DNA of 64,000 bases, taken from positions 842,386 to 906,385 of the forward strand of contig NZ_FNJA01000001.1 in the NCBI RefSeq assembly GCF_900104385.1, written 5' to 3'. Shown piece by piece: positions 26,809 to 35,219 of this stretch. The translations under genes were made by a program, and so were the position numbers. The stretch is from Rhodoferax sp. OV413 (GTDB taxonomy: Bacteria; Pseudomonadota; Gammaproteobacteria; Burkholderiales; Burkholderiaceae_C). The first letter of the stretch is position 1. The number at the start of each line of letters is the position of its first letter. Under the pieces are notes generated by a model, which ran no database searches, was not told the origin of the DNA, and saw only the letters and a list, made by a program, of their open reading frames with translations.

Positions 26809-27717
26809 ATGCGCCTGCGCCACATCGAAGTCTTCAACGCCATCATGCTGACCGGCAGCGTCAGCGCCGCGGCCCGGCTGATCAACGTGACCCAGCCGGC
26901 CGTCAGCCGGGTGCTGGCGCATGCCGAGCTGCAGCTGGGCTTTCCGCTGTTCCAGCGCACGAAGGGCCGGCTCACGCCGACCAACGAGGCGCAGACCCTG
27001 TACCCGCACATCGAGCGGCTGTTTGCCCAGCTCGACGACGTGCAGCGCCTGGCCAACAGCCTGAAGCAAGGCCACCAGGACGGCGAGCTGCACATCCTGA
27101 CGGTGCTGGCGCTGAGCTACGAGGTGCTGCCGCGGGCGCTCAAGCTGTTCCGCCAGCAGCACCCGAATGTGGTGGTGACCATGGACGCGCTGCACTCGCC
27201 GCAGATCATCTCGTCGCTGGTGCTGCAGGAAGCCGATGTGGGCTTTGTCTTCAGCGCTATCGCCCACCCCTCGCTGGAGCAAAAGCACCTGGCCGATGGC
27301 CGCATGGTCTGCGTGGCGCCCAAGGGCGTGCTCAGCGCCAAGCAGGTCAAGCAGGGCGTGGTGAACCTGGCCGATCTGGCCCAGACGCCGGTGGTGAACA
27401 TCGACGTGCGCGACCCGGTGGGCTCGACCCTCAGCCACGCCTGCCGCGAGGCCGGCGTGGGCCTGTCGTCGGCCATCACGGTGCAGACCTACCACGCGGC
27501 CCTGGCGCTGGCGCACCACGGCCTGGCCGTGGCCCTGGTTGACAGCTGCACTGCCTTGTCGGCCGATACCAGCAAGGTCGACGTGCTGGTGCTGGAGCCG
27601 CAGATCGTGGTGCCCATCAAGGCCTTGCGCGCGGTGAACCGCCCGGGCTCACTGCTGGCCAGCGCTATGACGCAGTGTGTGCAGCAGGTGGTCGAAACGG
27701 CCTTGCGCCCGGCTTGA
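26809..27717 (+). CDS. LysR-family transcriptional regulator
   Basis: A 302-residue LysR regulator. The N-terminal winged helix-turn-helix is clear (RHIEVFNAIMLTGSVSAAAR, then NVTQPAVSRVLAHAE), followed by an effector-binding domain from about residue 90. GAGGAA precedes the start. Its 3' end overlaps the convergent dadA gene by 53 bases. It probably controls the amino-acid genes around it (aminotransferase, dadA, binding protein, racemase). The N-terminus and domain resemble regulators of amino-acid or opine catabolism. Confidence 0.88.
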   Translation: MRLRHIEVFNAIMLTGSVSAAARLINVTQPAVSRVLAHAELQLGFPLFQRTKGRLTPTNEAQTLYPHIERLFAQLDDVQRLANSLKQGHQDGELHILTVLALSYEVLPRALKLFRQQHPNVVVTMDALHSPQIISSLVLQEADVGFVFSAIAHPSLEQKHLADGRMVCVAPKGVLSAKQVKQGVVNLADLAQTPVVNIDVRDPVGSTLSHACREAGVGLSSAITVQTYHAALALAHHGLAVALVDSCTALSADTSKVDVLVLEPQIVVPIKALRAVNRPGSLLASAMTQCVQQVVETALRPA

Positions 27718-28936
27718 GTACGTCGCGGCCCAGCAGGCCATCGGCCAGCTGCTGCGCCGTGCCAAACGCCAGCGTCAAACCCAGGGCGCCGTGCCCGGTG
27801 TTGAGCAACAGATTCTCCGGCCCGCGCGCCTGCCGCCCCACCAGCGGCAAGCCGGTGGGCGTGGCCGGGCGCATGCCGGTCCAGGGCTGCACGTCGGCGC
27901 CCGGCACGCAGTCGGGGAAAAGCGCGTGCGTGCTGTCCTGCAGGCTCTGGATGCGCGCGGGCGGGATGCGGCTGTCCTGTCCCACCAGCTCGGCCATGCC
28001 AGCCACGCGCAGCCGGTTGCCGATGCGGGCAAACACCACCTTGCGCGCCGCGTCCGTCACGCTGACCCGCGGGGCGGTGTGCGGCACATCCGCAATGTCC
28101 AGGGTGATGCTGTAGCCCTTGAGCGGATACACCGGCAAGCGCAAACCCAGTTGCTGTGCCAAGGCTGGGCTGGCGCTGCCCAAGGCCAGCACGAACTGGT
28201 CGGCTTGTACCGTGCCCGCCGTGGTGTGTACCGCGCTGATGCGTGCGCCCTGGCGGGCCACGCCCTGCACCTCGGCGCCCAGCACGAAGCGCACACCGCG
28301 CGCCAGCAGCGCCGCGTGCAGGCCGGCGCAGACCTTGAGGCAATCGGCAGCGCATTCGTCCGGGGTGTAGACCGCGCCGGCCATGCGCGCCTGGTAGTGC
28401 TGCAGCGCGGGCTCCAGTTCCACGCAGCGCTGCGGCGACACGACTTCCTGCACACTGCCCAGGCGCCGCTGCAGCGCCACCTGCCGGCCAGCCGCGGCCA
28501 GGCCGTCGGCGCTGGCATAGACCACCAGCTTGCCGGTGCGGCTGAAGTCGCAGTCCAGCGCCAGGTCCTGCAACATGGCCTCGAAGCCGAGCCGGCTGCG
28601 CGCCGCCAGCTGCAGCAGCTGCGCCGTGCTGCTGGCCGAAGTACGGGCATTGCAGGCGCGCAAAAAGGCCAGGCCCCAGCGCCACTGCTGCAAGTCCCAC
28701 TGCGGCTGCAGCTTCAATGGCGAATCCGCGGACAGCAACAGCTTGGGCAGCTGCCGCCAGATGCCAGGGTCAGCCAGCGGCTGCACATAGCTGTAGCTGA
28801 GCTGCGCACCATTGCCGCCGCTGGCCCCGGCTCCGGGCGTGGCACGGTCCACCACCGTCACCTCCAGCCCCTGCTGGCGCAGCACATAGGCCGTAGCCAG
28901 CCCGACGATACCGGCTCCTAAAACACATACATGCAT
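27665..28936 (-). CDS. dadA: D-amino acid dehydrogenase (DadA-type FAD oxidoreductase)
   Basis: A 423-residue FAD-dependent oxidoreductase of the DAO family. The N-terminal dinucleotide site is VCVLGAGIVGLATAYVLRQQG, with TPGAGASGGNGAQLSYSYVQP, the sequence typical of DadA. The C-terminal FAD site is NTGHGALGLTLAFGTAQQLA. DadA oxidises D-amino acids to 2-oxo acids and passes electrons to the respiratory chain at the inner membrane. It is transcribed away from the Glu/Asp binding-protein gene and converges on the LysR gene. Substrate range is not predictable. Confidence 0.85.
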   Translation of the reverse strand: MHVCVLGAGIVGLATAYVLRQQGLEVTVVDRATPGAGASGGNGAQLSYSYVQPLADPGIWRQLPKLLLSADSPLKLQPQWDLQQWRWGLAFLRACNARTSASSTAQLLQLAARSRLGFEAMLQDLALDCDFSRTGKLVVYASADGLAAAGRQVALQRRLGSVQEVVSPQRCVELEPALQHYQARMAGAVYTPDECAADCLKVCAGLHAALLARGVRFVLGAEVQGVARQGARISAVHTTAGTVQADQFVLALGSASPALAQQLGLRLPVYPLKGYSITLDIADVPHTAPRVSVTDAARKVVFARIGNRLRVAGMAELVGQDSRIPPARIQSLQDSTHALFPDCVPGADVQPWTGMRPATPTGLPLVGRQARGPENLLLNTGHGALGLTLAFGTAQQLADGLLGRDVLKPGARPFRPPAAHTAS

Positions 28937-29114
28937 TTGCGCTCACCCTGGTTGATTGGCATGGGTTGGACTCTAGATGCGCGCTGCGCGGCTGAACAGT
29001 TCCAAATCCGCCACCACCCATAACTTTATGTAATACCCTGCCCCGAAAAATGCACTATCCGCAGCTGCCAGTGGCTCCTAAACTGCCCCCACATTCCAAC
29101 CACCAAGGGCCACC

Positions 29115-30002
29115 ATGCAAACCTCCGCTCTCCTGTCCACCGTGCTTCTGGCCACCGGCCTGGCTGCCACATCGGCCAGCGCCGACACACTGCAAAAGAT
29201 TGCCGAATCCGGCCAGATCACCGTGGCCTACCGCGAAGCCTCGGTGCCGTTCAGCTACCTGGCCGGCGCCACCACGCCCGAGGGCTTTTCGGTGGAGATC
29301 ACCAACGCGGTGGTCGATGCGGTCAAGAAGCAGCTGAAGAAGCCCGACCTCAAAGTGGCACTGCAGGCCGTCACCTCGCAAAACCGCATTCCCTTGCTGC
29401 AGAACGGCACCATCGACCTGGAATGCGGCTCGACCACCAACAACACGGTGCGCGGCAAGGACGTGCAGTTCGCCATCAACCATTTCTACACCGGCACCCG
29501 CCTGCTGGTGAAGAAGACCGCGGGCATCAAAAACTACGCCGACCTGGCCAAGAAAACCGTCGCCAGCACCTCCGGCACCACCAACGCCCAGGTGATCCGC
29601 AAGTACAACCTGGAGAAGAACCTGGGTATGGAAATCCAGCTGGGCAAGGACCATGACGACGCCATGCTGCTGGTCGACAGCGGCCGGGCCACGGCCTTTG
29701 CGATGGACGACATCCTGCTGTTCGGCCTGATCGGCAATGCCAAGAGCCCGACCGAATGGGAGGTGGTGGGCGACTCGCTGCAGGTCGAGCCCTATGCCTG
29801 CATGCTGCGCAAGGACGACCCGCAGTTCCAGCAGCTGGTCAACGGCGTGATCGGCGGCATGATGAAGTCCGGCCAGTTCGAGAAGCTCTACACCAAGTGG
29901 TTCATGTCGCCGATTCCACCCAAGGGCCAAAACCTGAACCTGCCGATGAGCAAGGAGCTGCGCGACAACATCAAGGCTCTGAGCGACAAGCCGGCGGTCT
30001 AA
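29115..30002 (+). CDS. glutamate/aspartate-type ABC binding protein (GltI-like)
   Basis: A 295-residue periplasmic binding protein of family 3. The signal peptide (about 23 residues) ends ATSASA; mature protein begins DTLQKIAESGQITVAYREAS. GTIDLECGSTTNN is typical of the GltI (glutamate/aspartate) group. It lacks permease and ATPase genes in the window. The next gene, an Asp/Glu racemase, starts two bases after the stop, suggesting that the pair takes up and racemises acidic amino acids. Confidence 0.88.
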   Translation: MQTSALLSTVLLATGLAATSASADTLQKIAESGQITVAYREASVPFSYLAGATTPEGFSVEITNAVVDAVKKQLKKPDLKVALQAVTSQNRIPLLQNGTIDLECGSTTNNTVRGKDVQFAINHFYTGTRLLVKKTAGIKNYADLAKKTVASTSGTTNAQVIRKYNLEKNLGMEIQLGKDHDDAMLLVDSGRATAFAMDDILLFGLIGNAKSPTEWEVVGDSLQVEPYACMLRKDDPQFQQLVNGVIGGMMKSGQFEKLYTKWFMSPIPPKGQNLNLPMSKELRDNIKALSDKPAV

Positions 30003-30004
30003 GT

Positions 30005-30733
30005 ATGCAAGTCGTAGGCATTCTGGGCGGCATGGGGCCCGCCGCCGGCGCGGACTTTGTGCGCCTGTTTGTCCAGTCCTGCATAGAACGCATGCAGGCC
30101 CTGGGCCTGGCGGTGAGCGACCAGCACTTTCCCGAGCACTGGCTGGCCCAGGTGCCGGTGCCGGACCGCACGCGGGCGCTGGAAGCCGATGCAGCCTGGG
30201 CGCAGCAGCCGCTGGAGCCCATGCTGCAGGCCCTGGGCCGGCTGGCCGCGCTGGGTGCGCGCTGCGTGGCCATGCCTTGCAACACAGCCCATGCCTGGCA
30301 CAGCCGTTTGCAGGACAGGTTTCCGCAGCTGGATGTGCTGCACATTGCCGAAGAAATGGCGCTGAACCTGGCGTCCCAGGGCGTGCCGGCCGCCGCCCTG
30401 ATGGCCACCGATGGAACCTACCGCAGCGGTGTCTACGAGCAGGCCCTGGCGCGCGCCGGCGTGCAATGCCACCTGCCCACACCGGCCGAGCGCGCCCGCA
30501 TCATGCAAGGCATTTACGACGGCGTGAAAGCCGGCAACATGCCGCTGGCGCAGCGCTGCTTTGGTGAGGTGGCCCAGGCTTTGGCGCAACGCCATGGCGG
30601 CGCGCCGCTGCTGCTGGGCTGCACCGAGATTCCGCTGGCGCTGGACGGCGCGGCGCAGACTGCCGGGCTGCGCCTGTTCAACCCGGCGCAGGTGCTGGCC
30701 CAGGCTTTGGCACAGCGGGCCTACGCGTCCTAA
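30005..30733 (+). CDS. aspartate/glutamate racemase family protein
   Basis: A 242-residue cofactor-independent racemase. It opens MQVVGILGGMGPAAGADFV, the family signature, and has the two catalytic cysteines in MPCNTAHAW and LLGCTEIPLAL. It interconverts L- and D-aspartate or glutamate, or acts on a related amino acid. It is coupled to the GltI-like binding protein and lies near dadA and an aminotransferase, giving a small set for handling D-amino acids. The stop overlaps the convergent gene by four bases. Confidence 0.88.
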   Translation: MQVVGILGGMGPAAGADFVRLFVQSCIERMQALGLAVSDQHFPEHWLAQVPVPDRTRALEADAAWAQQPLEPMLQALGRLAALGARCVAMPCNTAHAWHSRLQDRFPQLDVLHIAEEMALNLASQGVPAAALMATDGTYRSGVYEQALARAGVQCHLPTPAERARIMQGIYDGVKAGNMPLAQRCFGEVAQALAQRHGGAPLLLGCTEIPLALDGAAQTAGLRLFNPAQVLAQALAQRAYAS

Positions 30734-31692
30734 GCTGCGCTCCAGCCCCCGGTAGGTTCGAGTACCGGCGACAGCTGGGCCTCGCCCCAGCGCAGCGCCA
30801 GGCCTGCCGGCACCCGCCGCATCTGCTGAACCTGCATGCGCAGCAGCCGCTGGGCGCCGGTAAAACTGGCGAGCTCCGGACCGTCCCAGACGATCTCGGC
30901 ACGCACCGCCAGGTACAGCAGATCGCCGCTGTCAAAGTCGATGAACAGCAGGCCGGCCTGCGGCTGCACCGCTAGATTGCCCAAGGTGTTGAAAAAGAAG
31001 TTGCCGACAAAGTCGGGCGCCGTCAGCCACTGCTGGCCGGCCGCATCGACCTCCACTTTCACAAAGCCCGGCTTGCCGCCGCGGTGCGATACGTCCACGC
31101 CCTGGGCCCGTCCGCCGGCGGAACCGGCATCGGGATGGGCGGTGGCGATGAAGAAGGTGTCTGCGGCCTGCACCAGCTGCAGCGCAGCGGCGTCGAGACG
31201 GTTGTCGGCAACCGCCGCTGCCGGCACTTTGGCCGGTGCCAGATACACCGGCTCGCGCGCCTGGATGTACTTGGGGCAGTTGCCAAAGCTCTGGTCGACC
31301 TCCAAACCAAAACCAGCGCCATCCACCGCATTGACCCGGCCGTTCATGCGGTTGCGGCGCCGGGTGTGCGGCTCTATGCCCAGCAGGCCTATGGCCGCGC
31401 CTTCCACCAGGTTGCTCGCCAGCGGGTCCGACTCTGCGGGCAGCGCGTGTATCCGCAAGCGGCTCGCATCCGGCGAGCGGATGAAGCCCGGCGGCTGCGC
31501 CAGCACCGACGCCCAGGGCTGGCCTTGGCTATCCACACTGCCCAGCACCACGAACGGCAGCTGGGCAAAGAAGTCGCGGTGCTGGTCGGGCATGTAGTCG
31601 CGGATCACCCGCGGCCCGATCTCGGCCATACGCTGGGCCACACCGGCGCGCTGCTGCACCGCGCGCTCGCCCGCATGGAAGGTGGCGGTCAT
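30730..31692 (-). CDS. pyridoxamine 5'-phosphate oxidase-like FMN-binding protein
   Basis: A 320-residue protein with a split-barrel FMN-binding fold (PNPOx-like). LPFVVLGSVDSQGQPWASVL (about 46-65) and FFNTLGNLAVQPQAGLLFID in the second half mark the family. Members of this size are often named flavin-nucleotide-binding proteins; the reaction is unknown. Its ATG overlaps the stop of the glutathione S-transferase gene (ATGA), so the two are one transcription unit, perhaps for dealing with an electrophile or oxidised compound. Confidence 0.82.
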   Translation of the reverse strand: MTATFHAGERAVQQRAGVAQRMAEIGPRVIRDYMPDQHRDFFAQLPFVVLGSVDSQGQPWASVLAQPPGFIRSPDASRLRIHALPAESDPLASNLVEGAAIGLLGIEPHTRRRNRMNGRVNAVDGAGFGLEVDQSFGNCPKYIQAREPVYLAPAKVPAAAVADNRLDAAALQLVQAADTFFIATAHPDAGSAGGRAQGVDVSHRGGKPGFVKVEVDAAGQQWLTAPDFVGNFFFNTLGNLAVQPQAGLLFIDFDSGDLLYLAVRAEIVWDGPELASFTGAQRLLRMQVQQMRRVPAGLALRWGEAQLSPVLEPTGGWSAA

Positions 31693-32339
31693 GCTGCCAA
31701 CCCGATGCGGGTTTGCACCATGGGTACAAAACCCGGCAGCGCCTCGATGCGGGCCAGCCAGGCGCGCAGCTGTGGATACGGCTGCAGCGCCACATTGCCT
31801 TCGGGTGCGTGGGCGATGTAGCTGTAGCAGGCAATGTCGGCAATGGTCGGGGCGCTGCCGACCAGGTAGCCGGACGGCTGCAGATGCGCGTCCATCACGG
31901 CAAACAACTGATTCGCCCGATGGATCGCGTCGCTGGGGTCGGAGGGCAATTTGAACAGCTGGATGATCCGCGCCGCGGCTGGGCCAAAGGCGATCTGCCC
32001 GGCCGCTACCGACAACCAGCGCTGCACCTGGGCGGCACCCAGCGCATCGCTGGGCAGCCAGGTGTCAGGTGCAGCGTAGCGCGTGGCAAGGTAGACCAGG
32101 ATGGCGTTGGAATCGGCCAGCGTGACATCGCCGTCCTGGATCACCGGTACCTGGCCAAAGGCGTTCAGCGCCAGGAACTCGGGGCTTTTTTGGGCCTTGG
32201 CCAGCAGATCGACCTCGACCATGTCAAAGGGCAGCTCCAGCAGCGACAGCATGAGCTGCACGCGGTGGGCGTGGCCGGACACCACGTGGCGGTACAGCTG
32301 GATGGGTTGGGCGGGACGGCGGTTTGTCGATGCGTGCAT
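31689..32339 (-). CDS. glutathione S-transferase family protein
   Basis: A 216-residue GST. The thioredoxin-like half has LYRHVVSGHAHRVQLMLSLL and GQVPVIQDGDVTLADSNAIL, where the conserved cis-Pro and the Asp-Ser (glutathione gamma-Glu contact) are visible; the helical half contains TIADIACYSYIA. It conjugates glutathione to an unknown substrate in the cytoplasm. It is divergent from a LysR regulator, with an inverted repeat in the gap, and is followed by the FMN-binding gene. Confidence 0.9.
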   Translation of the reverse strand: MHASTNRRPAQPIQLYRHVVSGHAHRVQLMLSLLELPFDMVEVDLLAKAQKSPEFLALNAFGQVPVIQDGDVTLADSNAILVYLATRYAAPDTWLPSDALGAAQVQRWLSVAAGQIAFGPAAARIIQLFKLPSDPSDAIHRANQLFAVMDAHLQPSGYLVGSAPTIADIACYSYIAHAPEGNVALQPYPQLRAWLARIEALPGFVPMVQTRIGLAA

Positions 32340-32400
32340 GGTGGGTCTCTTGGGTTAGTGGTTGCAGAAGCCCTGATTGTGTTTACTCCACCCTTCAAGA

Positions 32401-32422
32401 TAAATGGCGCTTATTGCATTTA
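32401..32422. promoter_or_regulatory. inverted repeat TAAATG-N10-CATTTA, likely LysR operator
   Basis: Arms at 32401-32406 and 32417-32422 lie in the 114-base gap between the divergent GST and LysR genes. The spacing fits the T-N11-A boxes bound by LysR regulators, so the neighbouring regulator probably binds here and controls the GST pair and itself. Confidence 0.5.
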
Positions 32423-32453
32423 ACTACTCCACTTATCGGATTAATATGCCCAC

Positions 32454-33344
32454 ATGGACAAACTCAAAGCCATGCAGACTTTTGTGCAGATTGCCGACCA
32501 CGGCAGCCTGACCGCGGCCGCCGGCGCCATGGACTCGTCACTGCCCGCGGTGGTGCGCAGCCTGGCGGCGTTCGAGGCCGAGCTGGGCGTGCGCCTATTC
32601 AACCGCACCACGCGACGCATCTCGCTGACCGACGAGGGCCGGCGCCATCTGGACAGCTGCCGCCAGCTGCTGAACAACCTGCAGGAAGCCGAGGCCGCGC
32701 TGACCGCCGATGCCGCCGAACCCGTGGGCCACCTGAACATCACCGCGCCGGTGCAGTTCGGCCAGATGCATGTGGCGCCCGCCATCACCCGCTTCGTGCA
32801 GCGCTACCCGCAGATGCGCTGCAGCGTGCTGCTGTACGACCGGGTGGTGAACCTGCTGGAAGAAGGCATAGACCTGGGCATCCGCATAGGCCCGCTGGAG
32901 GACTCGACCCTGGTGGCGCAGACCATAGGCCACATCCGCCGCGTGGTCGTGGCCAGCCCCGGCTATCTGCAGCAGGCCGGCCAGCCCGCGCACCCCAACG
33001 ATTTGCTGCGCGCCAACTGCGTGCGCCGCACCGGCAACAACCCCAGTTGGGGCCCGTTCATCGACAAGGGCCGTCCCTTCAGCATCAACGTCAGCGGCAA
33101 CCTGGAGTTCAACCAGATCGCTCCCGCCGTCGAGGCCTGCGCGGCCGGCCTGGGCTTTGGCATGTTCCTGTCGTACCAGGTGGCGCCGTATCTGGCCACG
33201 CAGCAATTGCAAATCGTGTTGGAAGCGTTCGAGTCGCCGGCCCGGCCCTTGAGCGTGGTGTATCCGCATGCCCGGCTGCTGCCCACACGCACCCGGGTAC
33301 TGGTCGACTGGATGCGCGAGGAGCTGAAAGGCTTTGGCAGCTGA
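32454..33344 (+). CDS. LysR-family transcriptional regulator
   Basis: A 296-residue LysR regulator of the CrgA/AaeR-like group. The helix-turn-helix is in MQTFVQIADHGSLTAAAGAM (about residues 6-25), and the effector domain starts near residue 90 (GHLNITAPVQFGQMHVAPAI). It is divergent from the GST/FMN-protein operon, its probable target. It ends 12 bases before the convergent Lrp-type gene. Confidence 0.9.
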   Translation: MDKLKAMQTFVQIADHGSLTAAAGAMDSSLPAVVRSLAAFEAELGVRLFNRTTRRISLTDEGRRHLDSCRQLLNNLQEAEAALTADAAEPVGHLNITAPVQFGQMHVAPAITRFVQRYPQMRCSVLLYDRVVNLLEEGIDLGIRIGPLEDSTLVAQTIGHIRRVVVASPGYLQQAGQPAHPNDLLRANCVRRTGNNPSWGPFIDKGRPFSINVSGNLEFNQIAPAVEACAAGLGFGMFLSYQVAPYLATQQLQIVLEAFESPARPLSVVYPHARLLPTRTRVLVDWMREELKGFGS

Positions 33345-33356
33345 GGCAAACAGCGC

Positions 33357-33851
33357 TTACTTGCCGGTCACCTTCTGGATCGAATGCTTGATGTTTTCGC
33401 GCCGCGCGGGCAGCACCGGGGCGTTCTCGCGCGGGGCGTTCAACACGATGGCGGTGGAGGTCTCGGTGAGGATGCAGAACTTGGTGACCACCGCGTCCAG
33501 GTGCTGCACGTCGATCACCGCGATCTCCAGCACCCAGCTGTCTTCGCCGGTCACGTTGTAGGCGTTGATGACCTCGGGGGTTTGCTCGATCAGCTTGACC
33601 ACCCGCGCGTACTCGGCCCGGGCCACGCGGATAATGCCGCGGATGCCGTAGCCCAGCTTGGTCAGGTCCAGCTCGGCGCGGTAGCCTTTGATGACGCCGC
33701 TGCTCTCCAGCTTGCGCACCCGCTCGGTCACCGCCGGCTGGCTGAGGTGTACGCGCCGGCCCAGCTCGGCCATGGTGATGCGCGCATCGCGCTGCAATTC
33801 GGCCAGGATGCGGTCGTCGCAGGCATCGAATTCGGAAACTTCAGTCAACAT
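33357..33851 (-). CDS. Lrp/AsnC-family transcriptional regulator
   Basis: A 164-residue Lrp-type regulator: N-terminal helix-turn-helix (CDDRILAELQRDARITMAEL, then LSQPAVTERVRKLE) and C-terminal RAM/ligand domain from about residue 70. These proteins sense amino acids and often control a divergent exporter, which fits the EamA gene starting 90 bases away on the other strand. The last 20 residues (RRENIKHSIQKVTGK) form a basic tail. Confidence 0.9.
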   Translation of the reverse strand: MLTEVSEFDACDDRILAELQRDARITMAELGRRVHLSQPAVTERVRKLESSGVIKGYRAELDLTKLGYGIRGIIRVARAEYARVVKLIEQTPEVINAYNVTGEDSWVLEIAVIDVQHLDAVVTKFCILTETSTAIVLNAPRENAPVLPARRENIKHSIQKVTGK

Positions 33852-33941
33852 CTATTTTTCCCAAGAAACTAACGGCACAAGCTGCTTATTTCCGAGAATA
33901 TCGCATGGCTTCGGTGCGCATGTCTACCTAACATAGCTGCC

Positions 33942-34838
33942 ATGCACACCACCGCCTTACCCACTACGCCCCGGCGCAACGCCCTGCTGCTGCCGGCCCT
34001 GCTGGCCTGTTATCTGATCTGGGGCTCGACCTACCTGGCCATCCATGTCGCACTGCCCAGCTTTCCGCCGTTCTTCCAGATGGGCACGCGCTTTCTGGCC
34101 GCCGGCGGCCTGCTGATGGCCTGGCTGGTGGCACGCGGCCAGCCCATGCCCAGCCGCACCGAATGGCGCAACGCGCTGCTGATCGGCATCCTGATGCTGG
34201 GCGGCGGCATGGGGCTGACGGCCCAGGCCTCGGTGCACATAGGCTCAGGCCTGATCGCCACCTTTATCGCCGTCGTGCCCATGCTGACCAGCGGTTGGGG
34301 CCTGTTGTTCGGCCAGCGCCCGACCCGGCTGGAGCTGCTGGGCATGGCCACCGGCCTGCTGGGCGTGGGCCTGCTGGTGCAAGGCGCGAGCTTTGCCGCC
34401 GCGCCCATCGGCCTGATCTGCATCACGGGCGCTACCCTCACCTGGTCGCTGGGCTCGGTGCTGTCCACCACCCGGCTGCCGCTGGCCAAGGGGCCGGTCG
34501 GCTTTGCCAGCGAGATGCTGTGCGGCGGTGCGGCCCTGCTGCTGGTATCGCTGGCCCTGGGCGAGCAGCCGCAGTGGCCACCCACCCTGGCGGCCAGCGC
34601 CGCCTGGCTGTACCTGGTGCTGGCGGGCTCGCTGGTGGCCTTCAGCGCCTACATGTATTTGCTGGCCCATGCCTCGTCCGCGCTGGCCACCAGCTACGCG
34701 TTCGTGAACCCCTTGATCGCCTTGTTTTTAGGCGTGGTACTGGCCCATGAAGTGGTGACCAGCACCGAATGGCTAGCCTGCGGCGTGATCCTGCTGGGGG
34801 TGGTTTTGATACTCTGGGCCGGGCAAAAAGCGCGTTAG
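33942..34838 (+). CDS. EamA/DMT-family exporter (YedA-like)
   Basis: A 298-residue inner-membrane protein with ten predicted segments in two EamA repeats. LACYLIWGSTYLAIHVALPS near the N-terminus is the YedA-type signature. It is divergent from the Lrp-type regulator. Likely function is export of an amino acid or similar metabolite; the substrate is not visible. Confidence 0.88.
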   Translation: MHTTALPTTPRRNALLLPALLACYLIWGSTYLAIHVALPSFPPFFQMGTRFLAAGGLLMAWLVARGQPMPSRTEWRNALLIGILMLGGGMGLTAQASVHIGSGLIATFIAVVPMLTSGWGLLFGQRPTRLELLGMATGLLGVGLLVQGASFAAAPIGLICITGATLTWSLGSVLSTTRLPLAKGPVGFASEMLCGGAALLLVSLALGEQPQWPPTLAASAAWLYLVLAGSLVAFSAYMYLLAHASSALATSYAFVNPLIALFLGVVLAHEVVTSTEWLACGVILLGVVLILWAGQKAR

Positions 34839-35219
34839 AGCCTTATGTAGACGCCGCCTGTTTGCCAAGCCCTCACTGGGTGAGCGCAAATTTGTAAGCA
34901 CGAGAAACCGTACCGCGTCAGCCCTGAAAGTGGCCAACTTGATGGCGTAAAATCCGCCTCCCGCATCAAGACGGGCCAATCTTCGCTCCAGCAAGTGCGG
35001 AAGCGGGAACACCTGCAAATCAGGCGGAGGAGACGAGAAACGCCGGGACAATGGGCTCATGCCCCCCGGTCGTCACCGCTTTCCATGGAATCGAATGTGG
35101 GTCTCACACCGGAGCCGCAGTGCCCCGGCCTCCAGACAAACCGCCGCGCACCCAGCCCGGGCGACCACCGCATGCCCTGATGTGGAAAGACGGATTCCCC
35201 TACCAGGAGTAATCAAGTC
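34839..35219 (+). other. structured leader region upstream of mqo
   Basis: A 381-base gap without a gene. It holds several possible RNA helices: CTTGATG with CATCAAG (about 34938-34970), GGAAGCGG (34999-35006) with CCGCTTTCC (35076-35084) enclosing CCTG/CAGG, GGCG/CGCC, and CCGG...GGGC/GCCC...CCGG. The nested layout suggests a folded leader RNA. I compared it with the riboswitch consensus sequences I know (glycine, cobalamin, TPP, FMN, SAM, SAH) and found no match. AGGAG lies 11 bases before the mqo start. Confidence 0.35.

Noticed and set aside
34839-35219. Cobalamin, glycine or other known riboswitch before mqo
   Set aside because: Conserved boxes of these classes are missing on both strands; only unspecific helices were found.
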